From Nitrospiraceae bacterium (GTDB taxonomy: Bacteria > Nitrospirota > Nitrospiria > Nitrospirales > Nitrospiraceae): a stretch of DNA of 15,356 nt. How positions within the stretch are numbered: position 1 is the stretch's first letter; each line of letters begins with the position of its first letter. The notes beneath the pieces are model-generated. The model worked only from the letters and a program-made list of their open reading frames with translations. It was not told the DNA's origin and did not search any database. The position numbers and the translations under genes are program-made. The stretch covers positions 1 through 15,356 of the forward strand of contig SYGW01000077.1 in the NCBI GenBank assembly GCA_005800255.1. The letters run 5' to 3'. Below are positions 7,518 to 14,032 of this stretch, piece after piece.

Positions 7518-7716
7518 CAGGATGCTGAAAAGGGAAGGATCGCCCGGTGAGTCCCTCACTGCTCGCGCAACGCGCGCCCTCGGAAGGGTCTCGTTGGACG
7601 CGCGCAGTGATGGACTCATCCGGGCCATCCTAGGATAACGATAACAAGCAAGCTTGGAAGGGCTATTTTTAGTCGCTTGCCTGCGGCCTTGCTGGACGAA
7701 CTTTTTGAGCATCCTG
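7518..7716. repeat. Type A palindromic repeat, copy 2, with an insertion
   Basis: The outer arms are CAGGATGCTGAAAAG (7518-7532) and CTTTTTGAGCATCCTG (7701-7716), inverted with one mismatch and one gap. Inside the right end, CTGCGGCCTTGCTGGACGAACT (7681-7702) repeats the right arm of the copy after purF (3228-3247) with one extra G. The left inner arm is missing; in its place lies an unrelated 96-bp hairpin (7536-7631). The simplest reading is that one mobile palindrome landed in another. It separates the divergent membrane-protein and DCC-family genes. Confidence 0.72.
7536..7631. repeat. Type B long hairpin nested inside the type A repeat
   Basis: The arm AGGATCGCCCGG...CACTGC (7536-7567) is the inverse of 7599-7631 over about 32 bases with only a few mismatches and two one-base gaps. 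The interior continues pairing: CAACG (7568-7572) with CGTTG (7592-7596), and CCCT (7577-7580) with AGGG (7585-7588), capped by CGGA. The whole 96 bp can fold into a single near-continuous stem. No coding frame explains it. It resembles a REP/MITE-type element or a cruciform. I know of no transposase in the window that would move it. Confidence 0.8.
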
Positions 7717-7761
7717 CGACTAGTCAGGCATTAGGAGTCGGCACCGGGAGGGAGTAGGGCA

Positions 7762-8187
7762 ATGGCCGATCCATCCGATAAAGCGCTTCAAGCGTGTCTT
7801 TTAGTCTACGACGGCCACTGTCGCCTCTGTGTTACGGCTCAGCAGGGCCTTGAACGGCTGGGGGCCCGCGCTGATTCTCTACCGGTCCGGATGATTCCCT
7901 ATCAGAGCGGCGAGGCCAAACAGGCGTTAGGGGAGGCCTATCGGCCAGGCCGCCCGGACGCGGCCTTCCTGGTCCGTCCCAACGGGGAGATTGCCAGGGG
8001 GCTCGATGTCTTTCTGGCCCTTCTGCCTGGCCTCAGAGGTGGGAGAGCCCTTTCTGTTCTTCTGCGCCTGCCGCTGGTTCAGCCAGTTGGTTACTTGCTT
8101 TATTGGTTGGTGGCCCGGTACCGGTATCGGGTCTTTGGGACTGTGCCGAGCGCGGGAGGCTCGGAGAACCGTGGTGAATTTGGCTGA
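7762..8187 (+). CDS. DCC-family (DUF393) thiol-disulfide oxidoreductase-like protein
   Basis: 141 residues. The hallmark YDGHCRLC at residues 16-23 gives the CxxC pair C20/C23 directly after the first strand, as in the DCC1-like family. Next come PVRMIPYQSGEAKQAL (second strand plus helix), the conserved AAFLVRPNGEIARGLDVFLALL segment, and the C-terminal hydrophobic helix VQPVGYLLYWLVARYRYRVF. The fold is thioredoxin-like; substrates are not established for most members. The start ATG 7762 has GGGAGGGAG upstream. The gene stands alone between the repeat at 7518-7720 and a 205-bp gap with hairpins. The extra Cys12 is outside the motif. Family call is confident; the biochemical role is not. Confidence 0.9.
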   Translation: MADPSDKALQACLLVYDGHCRLCVTAQQGLERLGARADSLPVRMIPYQSGEAKQALGEAYRPGRPDAAFLVRPNGEIARGLDVFLALLPGLRGGRALSVLLRLPLVQPVGYLLYWLVARYRYRVFGTVPSAGGSENRGEFG

Positions 8188-8218
8188 GAAATGCCTTGTA
8201 GTAGCTCATTTTCCAGAC

Positions 8219-8336
8219 GAGATGAGACCCTCATCTCGGCCGAATGACGAAACCATCTGTCAGTTTCGTTCCTATCTTCGTTCATTTCTGTTCAACGCTT
8301 CCCCCTCTTTCGAAGGGGTTCTCCCCACAGTGGGGA
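8219..8336. other. Cluster of short hairpins between two genes
   Basis: The 205-bp gap after the DCC-family gene holds three short perfect inverted repeats in a row. They are GAGATGAG-ACC-CTCATCTC (8219-8237), ACGAAAC/GTTTCGT (8247-8253 and 8263-8269) and TCCCCA-CAG-TGGGGA (8322-8336), with a weaker CCCCT/AGGGG at about 8302-8318. None is followed by a T-run. The spacing before the exported-protein gene would allow transcript-level regulation or terminator-like folding, but no known riboswitch class was recognised. Confidence 0.45.
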
Positions 8337-8392
8337 ATTTACCCTGTAGGCCAGCAATGCGAGACTCCGGCACAAGTGAAGGGGGACTCTAC

Positions 8393-9298
8393 ATGACAAG
8401 CATCCAATGGCTGTCCGAGACGAGAAATGAAGTGCGCGAGTGGTTCAGGCCTGTGCGGTATGAGCTTGCGCCGGCGCATCAGGCGCGGCAGACACGGAAG
8501 GCTCGCTGCCTTTCCTTTATCGCCGTTGCCGTACTCGGGTACGGTTTCCCGTTGACGGCTTGGGCTGCAGACCTGGCGGTTTCCGCTTCGGTGCAGCCAC
8601 GGAAGGTCGTGGCGGCTGGTGTGGGGTATGAGAATGCGGAGACGTCCTCGATTACCGTAAAAACCTACGATGCCGAGAACGGCGAGATTCTGTCTGAGGA
8701 AACTTATGAGTTGAAGGTGAAAGAGGCCGCAGTGGCAGGGGAGCGTCAACCGAGCGAGCGGGTCTTCGCCGGTGGAGCCGGTCCCGGGACTGACGGACTG
8801 TTCTCGTTCAAGCTTCGCGTCTATGACGCGGCGACGGGGAAGTTTCTCTGGGAAGGTTTTCTGAATCTCAGTGCCAACAATCAAGAATCCAGTTCCACGC
8901 ACCGGGTTGTGGCCCAGCTGACGCCTCAGGCGCTGGCGAGCAGGACTCGTAGCCGAAGCGTCGGAGAGGGAGAGCCTCAGTTTGCACTCCGCGCCGTCGA
9001 TTCGGCCACCGGACAGCTTGTGTGGACCGATCAGTTTTCCGGAGCCGGTCGGCTGGCCAAAGCAGAACGGATCAGCAGAGCGGCCATCGGCCAAACAGAG
9101 GAGTCGGTGGCTCCATCCTGGCAGGTCGAGTTTCGCGTCCAGATGTTCAATGATCAGGAGCGGCAGCTCTTGTGGGAGGACACGATCGAGCCGGCAGTGG
9201 AGGAGGTCGACGTGACGTCCAGACAGGATGAGGCAGCCGAGAATATTCCAGCCTGGCGCAGCGCCGGGCCAGAGGAAACAAAACGAGCAGCGATCTGA
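8393..9298 (+). CDS. Exported protein of four diverged beta repeats, unknown function
   Basis: 301 residues. The N-terminus has a long basic region (about 38 residues), a hydrophobic core (SFIAVAVLGYGFPLTAWA, 41-58) and AWA|AD, so a signal peptide cleaved near 58-59. I recognise no family. The mature protein repeats one pattern four times: SITVKTYDAENGEILSEE (about 86-103), FSFKLRVYDAATGKFLWEG (137-155), PQFALRAVDSATGQLVWTD (195-213) and WQVEFRVQMFNDQERQLLWED (243-263). Each is strand, Asp/Asn turn, strand ending in W-(T/E)-(D/E/G). That suggests small beta domains of about 50-58 residues in the periplasm or on the surface. ATG 8393 is preceded by GAAGGGGGA at good spacing; GTG codons inside the basic region would give a more ordinary signal peptide. 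It converges on the peptidase gene, with 32 bp between stops. Confidence 0.8.
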   Translation: MTSIQWLSETRNEVREWFRPVRYELAPAHQARQTRKARCLSFIAVAVLGYGFPLTAWAADLAVSASVQPRKVVAAGVGYENAETSSITVKTYDAENGEILSEETYELKVKEAAVAGERQPSERVFAGGAGPGTDGLFSFKLRVYDAATGKFLWEGFLNLSANNQESSSTHRVVAQLTPQALASRTRSRSVGEGEPQFALRAVDSATGQLVWTDQFSGAGRLAKAERISRAAIGQTEESVAPSWQVEFRVQMFNDQERQLLWEDTIEPAVEEVDVTSRQDEAAENIPAWRSAGPEETKRAAI

Positions 9299-9330
9299 GT
9301 ACGAGACTGAATGGTTCGACTGACGGTGAT

Positions 9331-10263
9331 TTAGCGGTGTTTTCCCTGTTTCTGTAGTTGCTCTATCCACTGTGTCTGGAGTTGTTCGTACGACAGCGAG
9401 AGCTGTGATTGGATGGCGGCAGAGAACGTTTGCCTGGCTTTGAGGTGCGTCAGGAGCTCGTGCATCTGATGCAAGCCGAAGCGGTCGATCAGATAATATA
9501 CGGCCGAGTGGGCCTCCAGGTAGGCCAGGATTGCTGCATCCGGCGACAATCGCCCCCATGATCCCTCCAAGGTCAGCAGCGGGATCGGCGTAAATTCCCG
9601 TTTCGTGACTTGATCGAGATCCGACCAGTGCCCTCCTGATAGTTCCATCGCTAAACCTTCATTGAGCCAGGTCGGGACGGCGCTGCCGGCCTGGCCCTGT
9701 TGGTCCCGCAGGAGGGCATGGACGAATTCGTGCCGCAGTACCCGTGTGAGCCAGGCGCGATTGGTGAGGGCGCCTTGCATGGGAATCTGAATGCGGCCGA
9801 GTACGGGATCGAAGAGTCCATCGGCCCAGAGAGGGCTGCCGGTTTCACCTTGGAAGGTGGATGCTGCATGCAGCACGACGACGATCGTTTTTGATGGAAA
9901 GTGTCCGAATTTCTGGCCGATCTCTCGATAGGCCTCTTCAAGAATCTCCACTGCCGTGGTCCAGGTTTCCTGATCGGCTTCCCCGTCGAATTTCACGGTG
10001 AAGTGTGCGCTGTCACGGCTGGCGAGTCCTGCGTCGCTCTTTTCTGTTCGGCAGACCTTGTCCGTGACGGTCTGCAGATAGGATTGCACGGCTGGGTCGT
10101 TGCTCGCGCGGGCTGTGGCGTGATCGAGGTGGCGCGCCGCGTCGCCGAGCTGATTCCGTTCCTGAAAGAGATTGGCCAGCGCCAGATGGGGAAAGGGTTC
10201 GCTCGGGGCCAGGTAGGTCAGCTTCTCCAGAAAGTCCTGCGTCCTGGCAGGGTCGCGCAGTTC
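9331..10263 (-). pseudogene. HExxH metallopeptidase and TPR part of an interrupted gene
   Basis: Complement-strand continuation of the gene starting at 10761, in the same frame, after an internal TGA at 10264-10266. Directly after the TGA the text is ELRDPARTQDFLEKLTYLAPSEPFPHLALANLFQERNQLGDAARHL, clear TPR sequence, so it is coding and not spacer. Counting the whole gene's codons, the zinc motif HEFVHALL lies at 344-351 and the third-ligand glutamate in WLNEGLAMEL is E368. This is the gluzincin arrangement seen in peptidase MA-type domains fused to TPRs. A helical C-terminal region ends in QKQGKHR. If translated alone it would have to restart, for example at GTG 10089, giving 252 residues that retain the catalytic motif. 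Substrate unknown; the membrane anchor of the upstream part would place it outside the cytoplasm. Confidence 0.82.
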
Positions 10264-10761
10264 TCAATAGGCATGGGCCAGGTTCAGTTGGACGACGGGA
10301 TTCTTGCCGTCGAGAGACGCGGCCTGTTTGAAGGCTTTGATCGAGAGGGAGGTTCCGCCGGTTTTCTCCTGTTGAATACCCAGATTGTTCCAGAGGATGG
10401 CCAGATAGGGGCGCGTGGCCTTGTCTGTTGCCAGGGTTTCCGGCAGATCGGCCAGTTTGGTTTCCGCTTCACGGACGTTTCCTGTTTCGATATCGTGGCG
10501 AATCGCGTCCAGCAGTTCCCGGTGTTTCGTGTTCGGCGCTCCGCTGGTATCGATCAGACGAGTCTGCTGAGGTTCCGGGGCCCTGAGGTCGGCGCGTTGC
10601 GGATCCGTGGACCCATCCTGTGCATGTCCCGTGGGGGCCGTGGGTTGATCCGGCGCTGGGGCAAGCAGGTAGGTTGGCTTGATCCAGGCATGATAGAGAA
10701 TGAACAGCCCGAGCAGGAAGGCCACGGGATATGAAATGTGCAGGATGTTGCGCCGGTACAT
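10264..10761 (-). pseudogene. Membrane anchor and first TPR part of an interrupted gene
   Basis: 165 codons from ATG at 10761 (complement), with AGAAGG 6-7 nt before it. Residues about 10-28 form one transmembrane helix (ISYPVAFLLGLFILYHAWI), then a Pro/Ala/Gln-rich linker to about 75, then helical repeats (RPYLAILWNNLGIQQEKTG and SLSIKAFKQAASLDGKNPVVQLNLAHAY). These are recognisably a TPR pair. The frame stops at TGA 10264-10266 in the middle of the next repeat, and sense sequence resumes in the same frame. Together with the 9331-10263 part this makes one 476-codon gene. A CGA-to-TGA change, giving AHAYRELRD if reversed, would explain it with one base. Selenocysteine recoding is not supported by any structure I could see. 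Confidence 0.8.
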
Positions 10762-10784
10762 AGAGGCCCTTCTTGGATGAACTC

Positions 10785-10812
10785 AATGTAGCACCCAGGG
10801 GAAGGACGACAA
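10785..10812 (-). promoter_or_regulatory. Candidate promoter for the TPR-peptidase gene
   Basis: On the complement strand TTGTCG (10807-10812) and TACATT (10785-10790) are 16 bp apart and lie 24 bp before the ATG at 10761. Position and spacing fit a sigma70-type promoter; base matches are moderate. Confidence 0.35.
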
Positions 10813-10881
10813 AGGATTGTCGGAAAATTGACAAGCCATGCAAGATAGTGGAAGCCTACTGGACATAATGAAAAACTATTC

Positions 10882-10915
10882 CGCAGGATGCTAAAAGGGT
10901 TCTTCTGCTCGTTGA
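10882..10915. repeat. Type A repeat remnant, single arm
   Basis: CGCAGGATGCTAAAAGGGTTC (from 10882) aligns with the complement of the terminus at 7701-7718 (CGCAGGATGCTCAAAAAGTTC) with one gap and a few substitutions. Similarity fades after about 10910, and no opposite arm is visible before recG. It is probably a decayed or truncated copy. Confidence 0.5.
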
Positions 10916-10940
10916 GGCGCGCGAGAGGCTGTGTTACGAT
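10912..10940 (+). promoter_or_regulatory. recG: Candidate recG promoter
   Basis: TTGAGG (10912-10917) and TACGAT (10935-10940) are exactly 17 bp apart. Transcription would begin near 10947, after the longest possible recG start (GTG 10931) and at the second one (GTG 10949). If used, it favours 10949 and a nearly leaderless message. Confidence 0.4.
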
Positions 10941-13483
10941 CCGCCATTGTGATACGGAGCTCTTCCGAGCCCACACCTCCTGAACAGTTTCAGCAATGGC
11001 TGGACCGAGTCGCGCGTCCGATCGAATTCGCGACTCGCGATGCCTTTGCGCATCTGCCCACCGTCAAAAACCTCAGTCATTTCGTTTTCTCACAGGTCAT
11101 GCAGGCCCTGTCGGATCGCGTCTATCCACGGGCGATTGAAGCGGCCTTGCTCCAATTGCGTGAGTTGTTCCGTGAAGACCAGCAGTTGTTTTCGGCAGAG
11201 GAGCAGCGGCGCCGGCTGCAGGAAGCGATGGTCATCCTTGGCGTTTTGCGCGAGGCGGGCAGCCATTCTGCCAAGGCCTGGCAGGAACCGGATCCTCTCG
11301 CAATGCCTCAGCCTGCCGTGAGGGAGTCCCTCTCACTGCCATGGTGGGAGCAGCCCATTCGTTTTGCGAAGGGAGTCGGCCCGAAGCGCACCGCGCTGCT
11401 CCAACGGTTCAGGATCGAAACGGTTGAGGATGCCCTCTGGACCCTGCCCTGGCGGTACGAAGACCGCTCGGTCATAACCCCGATCGGGCAACTGGTGCCG
11501 GGCGCCCAGGCCTCGATCTGCGGCACGATCATTCGAAGCGAGGCCAAGAAGGCCCGCAGTCGCCGCCTTTCGATTCTCGATATTGTGGTGGAGGATGCCA
11601 CCGGGCGGCTTCAAGCCGTGTTTTTCAACCAGCCGTTCCTTGAACAATTCTTCACCGTCGGGACGAGTGTGATGTTGACCGGGCGGGTCGTCGCAGAGGC
11701 GCAGGGCTGGGTGGCGATGAAGATGGAGGTCGCGCAGTACGAAGTGCTGGGTGCGGAAACCGAAGCGCCGTTGCATGTGGGGCGGATTGTGCCCGTGTAC
11801 CACGAGACCAAGGGCTGGACTTCCCGGCAAATGCGCGTCCTCATGAGGGGCCTGTTGGATGCCCATATTGCCGGGGCGCAGGAACTGTTGCCGGTTTCGC
11901 TTCGTGCCCGCTATCGATTGCCGCCTATTCAACAGGCGATTCAAGACGTACATTTCCCTCAAGCAGGGACGGATGAAGGACAGATGGAGCGAGGTCTCAC
12001 GCCGGCCCATCGGCGTTTGGCGTTTGAAGAACTGTTTGTGCTTCAACTGGCTTTGGCCTCGCGGCAGCGAGTCATGAAGGAAGATGTCAAACAGGTTCTG
12101 TTCAATCCCAAGACGCCGCTCCTCGGCAAGCTGGACCGGGCTCTGCCCTTTCGGTTGACCGAGGCGCAAGAGCGGGTGAATCGCGAGATCCTGTTGGACA
12201 TGACGTCGCTCAAACCGATGAACCGTCTCGTGCAGGGCGATGTCGGGTCCGGCAAAACCATTGTCGCGGTGCAGGCGATGGTGTTGGCCTGCGGGTCCGG
12301 CTATCAGGCGGCCTTGATGGCGCCGACGGAAATCCTGGCAGAGCAACATTATCGGACGATGAAGGGGTTCCTGGAACCGCTCGGGCTTTCCGTCGTGCTT
12401 GTGAGCGGGGGCGGCCGCGCTGCCGCGCGCAAGGCCGTGCGGGAGCTGGTGGCTTCCGGGGCCGCGCAGGTTGTGATCGGGACCCATGCGGTGATTCAGC
12501 AGGGCGTTGTCTTTGCGAAGCTGGGACTGGTGGTGGTGGATGAGCAACATCGCTTCGGCGTACTCCAACGGAAGACCCTTATCGAGAAGGGCTATAAGCC
12601 TGATGTGTTGGTGCTGACCGCGACGCCGATTCCACGCACCCTGGCCATGACAGTTTACGGGGATCTGGATGTGTCGGTGATCGACCAGATGCCGCCAGGA
12701 CGTAAGCCGGTGCGAACGTTTCTTTTGAGCGACAGCCAGAAGGGGCGGGCCTATCAGATTCTCCGCGATGAACTGCGGAGCGGCCGTCAGGCCTATGTGG
12801 TCTATCCGCTCGTCGAGGAGTCGGAGAAGACCGATCTGCAGGCGGCGATGCAAGGAGCCGAGCAACTGCAGGCAAGCGAGTTGGCCGAGTTTCGTGTCGG
12901 GCTGTTGCATGGCAAGATGAAGTCGGACGAGAAAGAACGGGTCATGGCAGCCTATAAGAAAGGGGAGATCCAGGTTCTGGTCGCAACGACGGTGGTGGAG
13001 GTCGGGGTGGATGTGCCCAATGCCACGGTCATGATGATCGAACATGCAGAGCGGTTCGGGCTGGCGCAGTTGCACCAATTGCGAGGCAGGGTTGGGCGCA
13101 GCGCGCACCAGTCCTATTGTCTGTTGATGGCCTCAGGCGTGGTGCTGTTTCGATCAAAGAAGTCTAAGGAGGCAGGCGAGGCGCCATCGGCGGCTCGAGA
13201 GCGGCTGGATGCGCTTGTGCGATCGACCGACGGGTTCGTGATTGCAGAGGAAGATCTTCGCATTCGCGGGCCGGGAGAATTTTTCGGATTCAGGCAATGG
13301 GGTATGCCGGAGTTTCGCGCAGCAAGCCTGGTGCGGGATGTTGATTTGCTTCAGCAGGCGAGGCAGGAGGCCTTTGCCCTCTTGAAGCAGGACCCTCAGC
13401 TGACGTTGCCGGTGCATCGCGCCTTGCGAGAAGCGATGTTACGGCGGTGGGAAGCGAAGTTGGAGGTGGGGTCGGTCAGTTAA
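10931..13483 (+). CDS. recG: ATP-dependent DNA helicase RecG
   Basis: Branch-migrating superfamily 2 helicase that remodels stalled replication forks and recombination intermediates. 850 residues from GTG 10931; GTG 10949 is an alternative six codons later, and neither has a clear ribosome site. Residues 1 to about 125 form a helical extension beyond the roughly 690-residue E. coli type, as in some long RecG proteins such as that of Thermotoga. Next come PIRFAKGVGPKRTALLQRF and the OB-fold wedge domain (ASICGTIIRSEAKKAR and following). The helicase core shows Walker A GDVGSGKT (436-443), DEQH (537-540), TATPIPRTLA (563-572) and QLHQLRGRVGR (713-723), followed by the C-terminal IRGPGEFFGFRQWGMPEFR. 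All motifs are intact. It is followed by a 225-bp gap and is probably monocistronic. Confidence 0.96.
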   Translation: MLRSAIVIRSSSEPTPPEQFQQWLDRVARPIEFATRDAFAHLPTVKNLSHFVFSQVMQALSDRVYPRAIEAALLQLRELFREDQQLFSAEEQRRRLQEAMVILGVLREAGSHSAKAWQEPDPLAMPQPAVRESLSLPWWEQPIRFAKGVGPKRTALLQRFRIETVEDALWTLPWRYEDRSVITPIGQLVPGAQASICGTIIRSEAKKARSRRLSILDIVVEDATGRLQAVFFNQPFLEQFFTVGTSVMLTGRVVAEAQGWVAMKMEVAQYEVLGAETEAPLHVGRIVPVYHETKGWTSRQMRVLMRGLLDAHIAGAQELLPVSLRARYRLPPIQQAIQDVHFPQAGTDEGQMERGLTPAHRRLAFEELFVLQLALASRQRVMKEDVKQVLFNPKTPLLGKLDRALPFRLTEAQERVNREILLDMTSLKPMNRLVQGDVGSGKTIVAVQAMVLACGSGYQAALMAPTEILAEQHYRTMKGFLEPLGLSVVLVSGGGRAAARKAVRELVASGAAQVVIGTHAVIQQGVVFAKLGLVVVDEQHRFGVLQRKTLIEKGYKPDVLVLTATPIPRTLAMTVYGDLDVSVIDQMPPGRKPVRTFLLSDSQKGRAYQILRDELRSGRQAYVVYPLVEESEKTDLQAAMQGAEQLQASELAEFRVGLLHGKMKSDEKERVMAAYKKGEIQVLVATTVVEVGVDVPNATVMMIEHAERFGLAQLHQLRGRVGRSAHQSYCLLMASGVVLFRSKKSKEAGEAPSAARERLDALVRSTDGFVIAEEDLRIRGPGEFFGFRQWGMPEFRAASLVRDVDLLQQARQEAFALLKQDPQLTLPVHRALREAMLRRWEAKLEVGSVS

Positions 13484-13601
13484 GATTCGCGGGTCCTGTC
13501 GTCGGCCTTCCACCCGTCCTCGCACTCCGCCCGGTGTAGGGACCCCGCTGCGGGCGGCTGGCAGGTCGACGCCACCCGCTCAAGAGAACAGTCTGACCTT
13601 G

Positions 13602-13618
13602 AAAAAAAAGGGGGGGGG
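13602..13618. repeat. A8G9 homopolymer pair in an intergenic region
   Basis: Eight A are followed directly by nine G, 91 bp before the coiled-coil gene. Such tracts change length easily during replication and are also prone to base-calling error. It is not in a coding frame. Confidence 0.8.
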
Positions 13619-13663
13619 AGGTGGAGATCCGCTCTTTCAGCAATGAGACGCTAGTTCACGCAT

Positions 13664-13699
13664 CCCTCTCCGAGGGGAGGAGAGAGGTCAGTTAAGAGG
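13664..13699 (+). promoter_or_regulatory. Leader hairpin and ribosome site of the coiled-coil gene
   Basis: CTCTCC (13666-13671) can pair with GGAGAG (13679-13684); CCCTC/GAGGG (13664-13668 and 13672-13676) is a competing stem. AAGAGG (13694-13699) is the likely ribosome site, 9 nt before ATG 13709. I saw no convincing promoter in 13484-13663. Confidence 0.4.
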
Positions 13700-13708
13700 T
13701 AAAAGAAC

Positions 13709-14032
13709 ATGGGATTACTACAACGGTTAAAGCATGATTTGAAGGCGGGGATGGCGACTCTGCGGCTTGGCACGGCGCAGGTGGCGAACCGCGCGTTGGA
13801 AGAAACGGAACTCCTGCGAATCCGTCTTGAAATCCGCAAGCTTGACCAGCAGTTGGGTGAGCTCTATCGGGATGTCGGCGAGCGAGCGGTGAATCTGCGC
13901 GAGGGAGGCGAGCCGGTGGAGCGGGTCCTCTACGACGGGGAAATCGGCCGGCTCGTGAAAGAGATTCAAGAGCTCAAAGAGGCGCGAGGGAAGCTTGAGG
14001 CGGAGATCATCGAGGTTTGGAGCGAGGTATGA
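13709..14032 (+). CDS. Small coiled-coil protein coupled to the Ppx/GppA gene
   Basis: 107 residues, no signal peptide. Two long amphipathic helices: about 28-62 (RALEETELLRIRLEIRKLDQQLGELYRDVGERAV) and about 78-103 (GEIGRLVKEIQELKEARGKLEAEIIEVW), with a Gly/Pro break between them (REGGEPVE). This is a helical hairpin or a dimeric coiled coil. I recognise no named family. ATG 13709 has AAGAGG upstream, and the stop overlaps the next ATG as ATGA (14029-14032). Its product is therefore probably made together with the phosphatase and might bind it, though that is inference from overlap alone. The N-terminus (MGLLQRLKHDLKAGMATLRLGT) is basic and amphipathic and could touch the membrane. Confidence 0.78.
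   Translation: MGLLQRLKHDLKAGMATLRLGTAQVANRALEETELLRIRLEIRKLDQQLGELYRDVGERAVNLREGGEPVERVLYDGEIGRLVKEIQELKEARGKLEAEIIEVWSEV

Noticed and set aside
7518..7716. CRISPR array or attachment site
   Set aside because: The repeats are inverted arms of palindromes, not evenly spaced direct repeats, and no integrase or cas gene is present.
8339..9559. 406-codon complement-strand frame spanning the exported-protein gene
   Set aside because: It runs antisense to a protein with a signal peptide and repeats and overlaps the peptidase C-terminus; its composition is that of a shadow frame (Pro, Arg, Leu and Cys scattered).
10264..10266. Selenocysteine codon
   Set aside because: The residue falls in a TPR helix with no redox context, and I could see no convincing hairpin immediately downstream of the TGA.
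9901..10734. 277-codon plus-strand frame opposite the TPR-peptidase gene
   Set aside because: The complement strand carries TPR and HExxH motifs across the same bases; this frame is Gly/Arg/Phe-rich and lacks a ribosome site and any motif.
11333..13108. Long 591-codon open frame on the complement strand inside recG
   Set aside because: It is the antisense shadow of a fully motif-supported recG in GC-rich DNA; its translation is rich in His, Arg, Leu and Gln with no domain, and there is no ribosome site.
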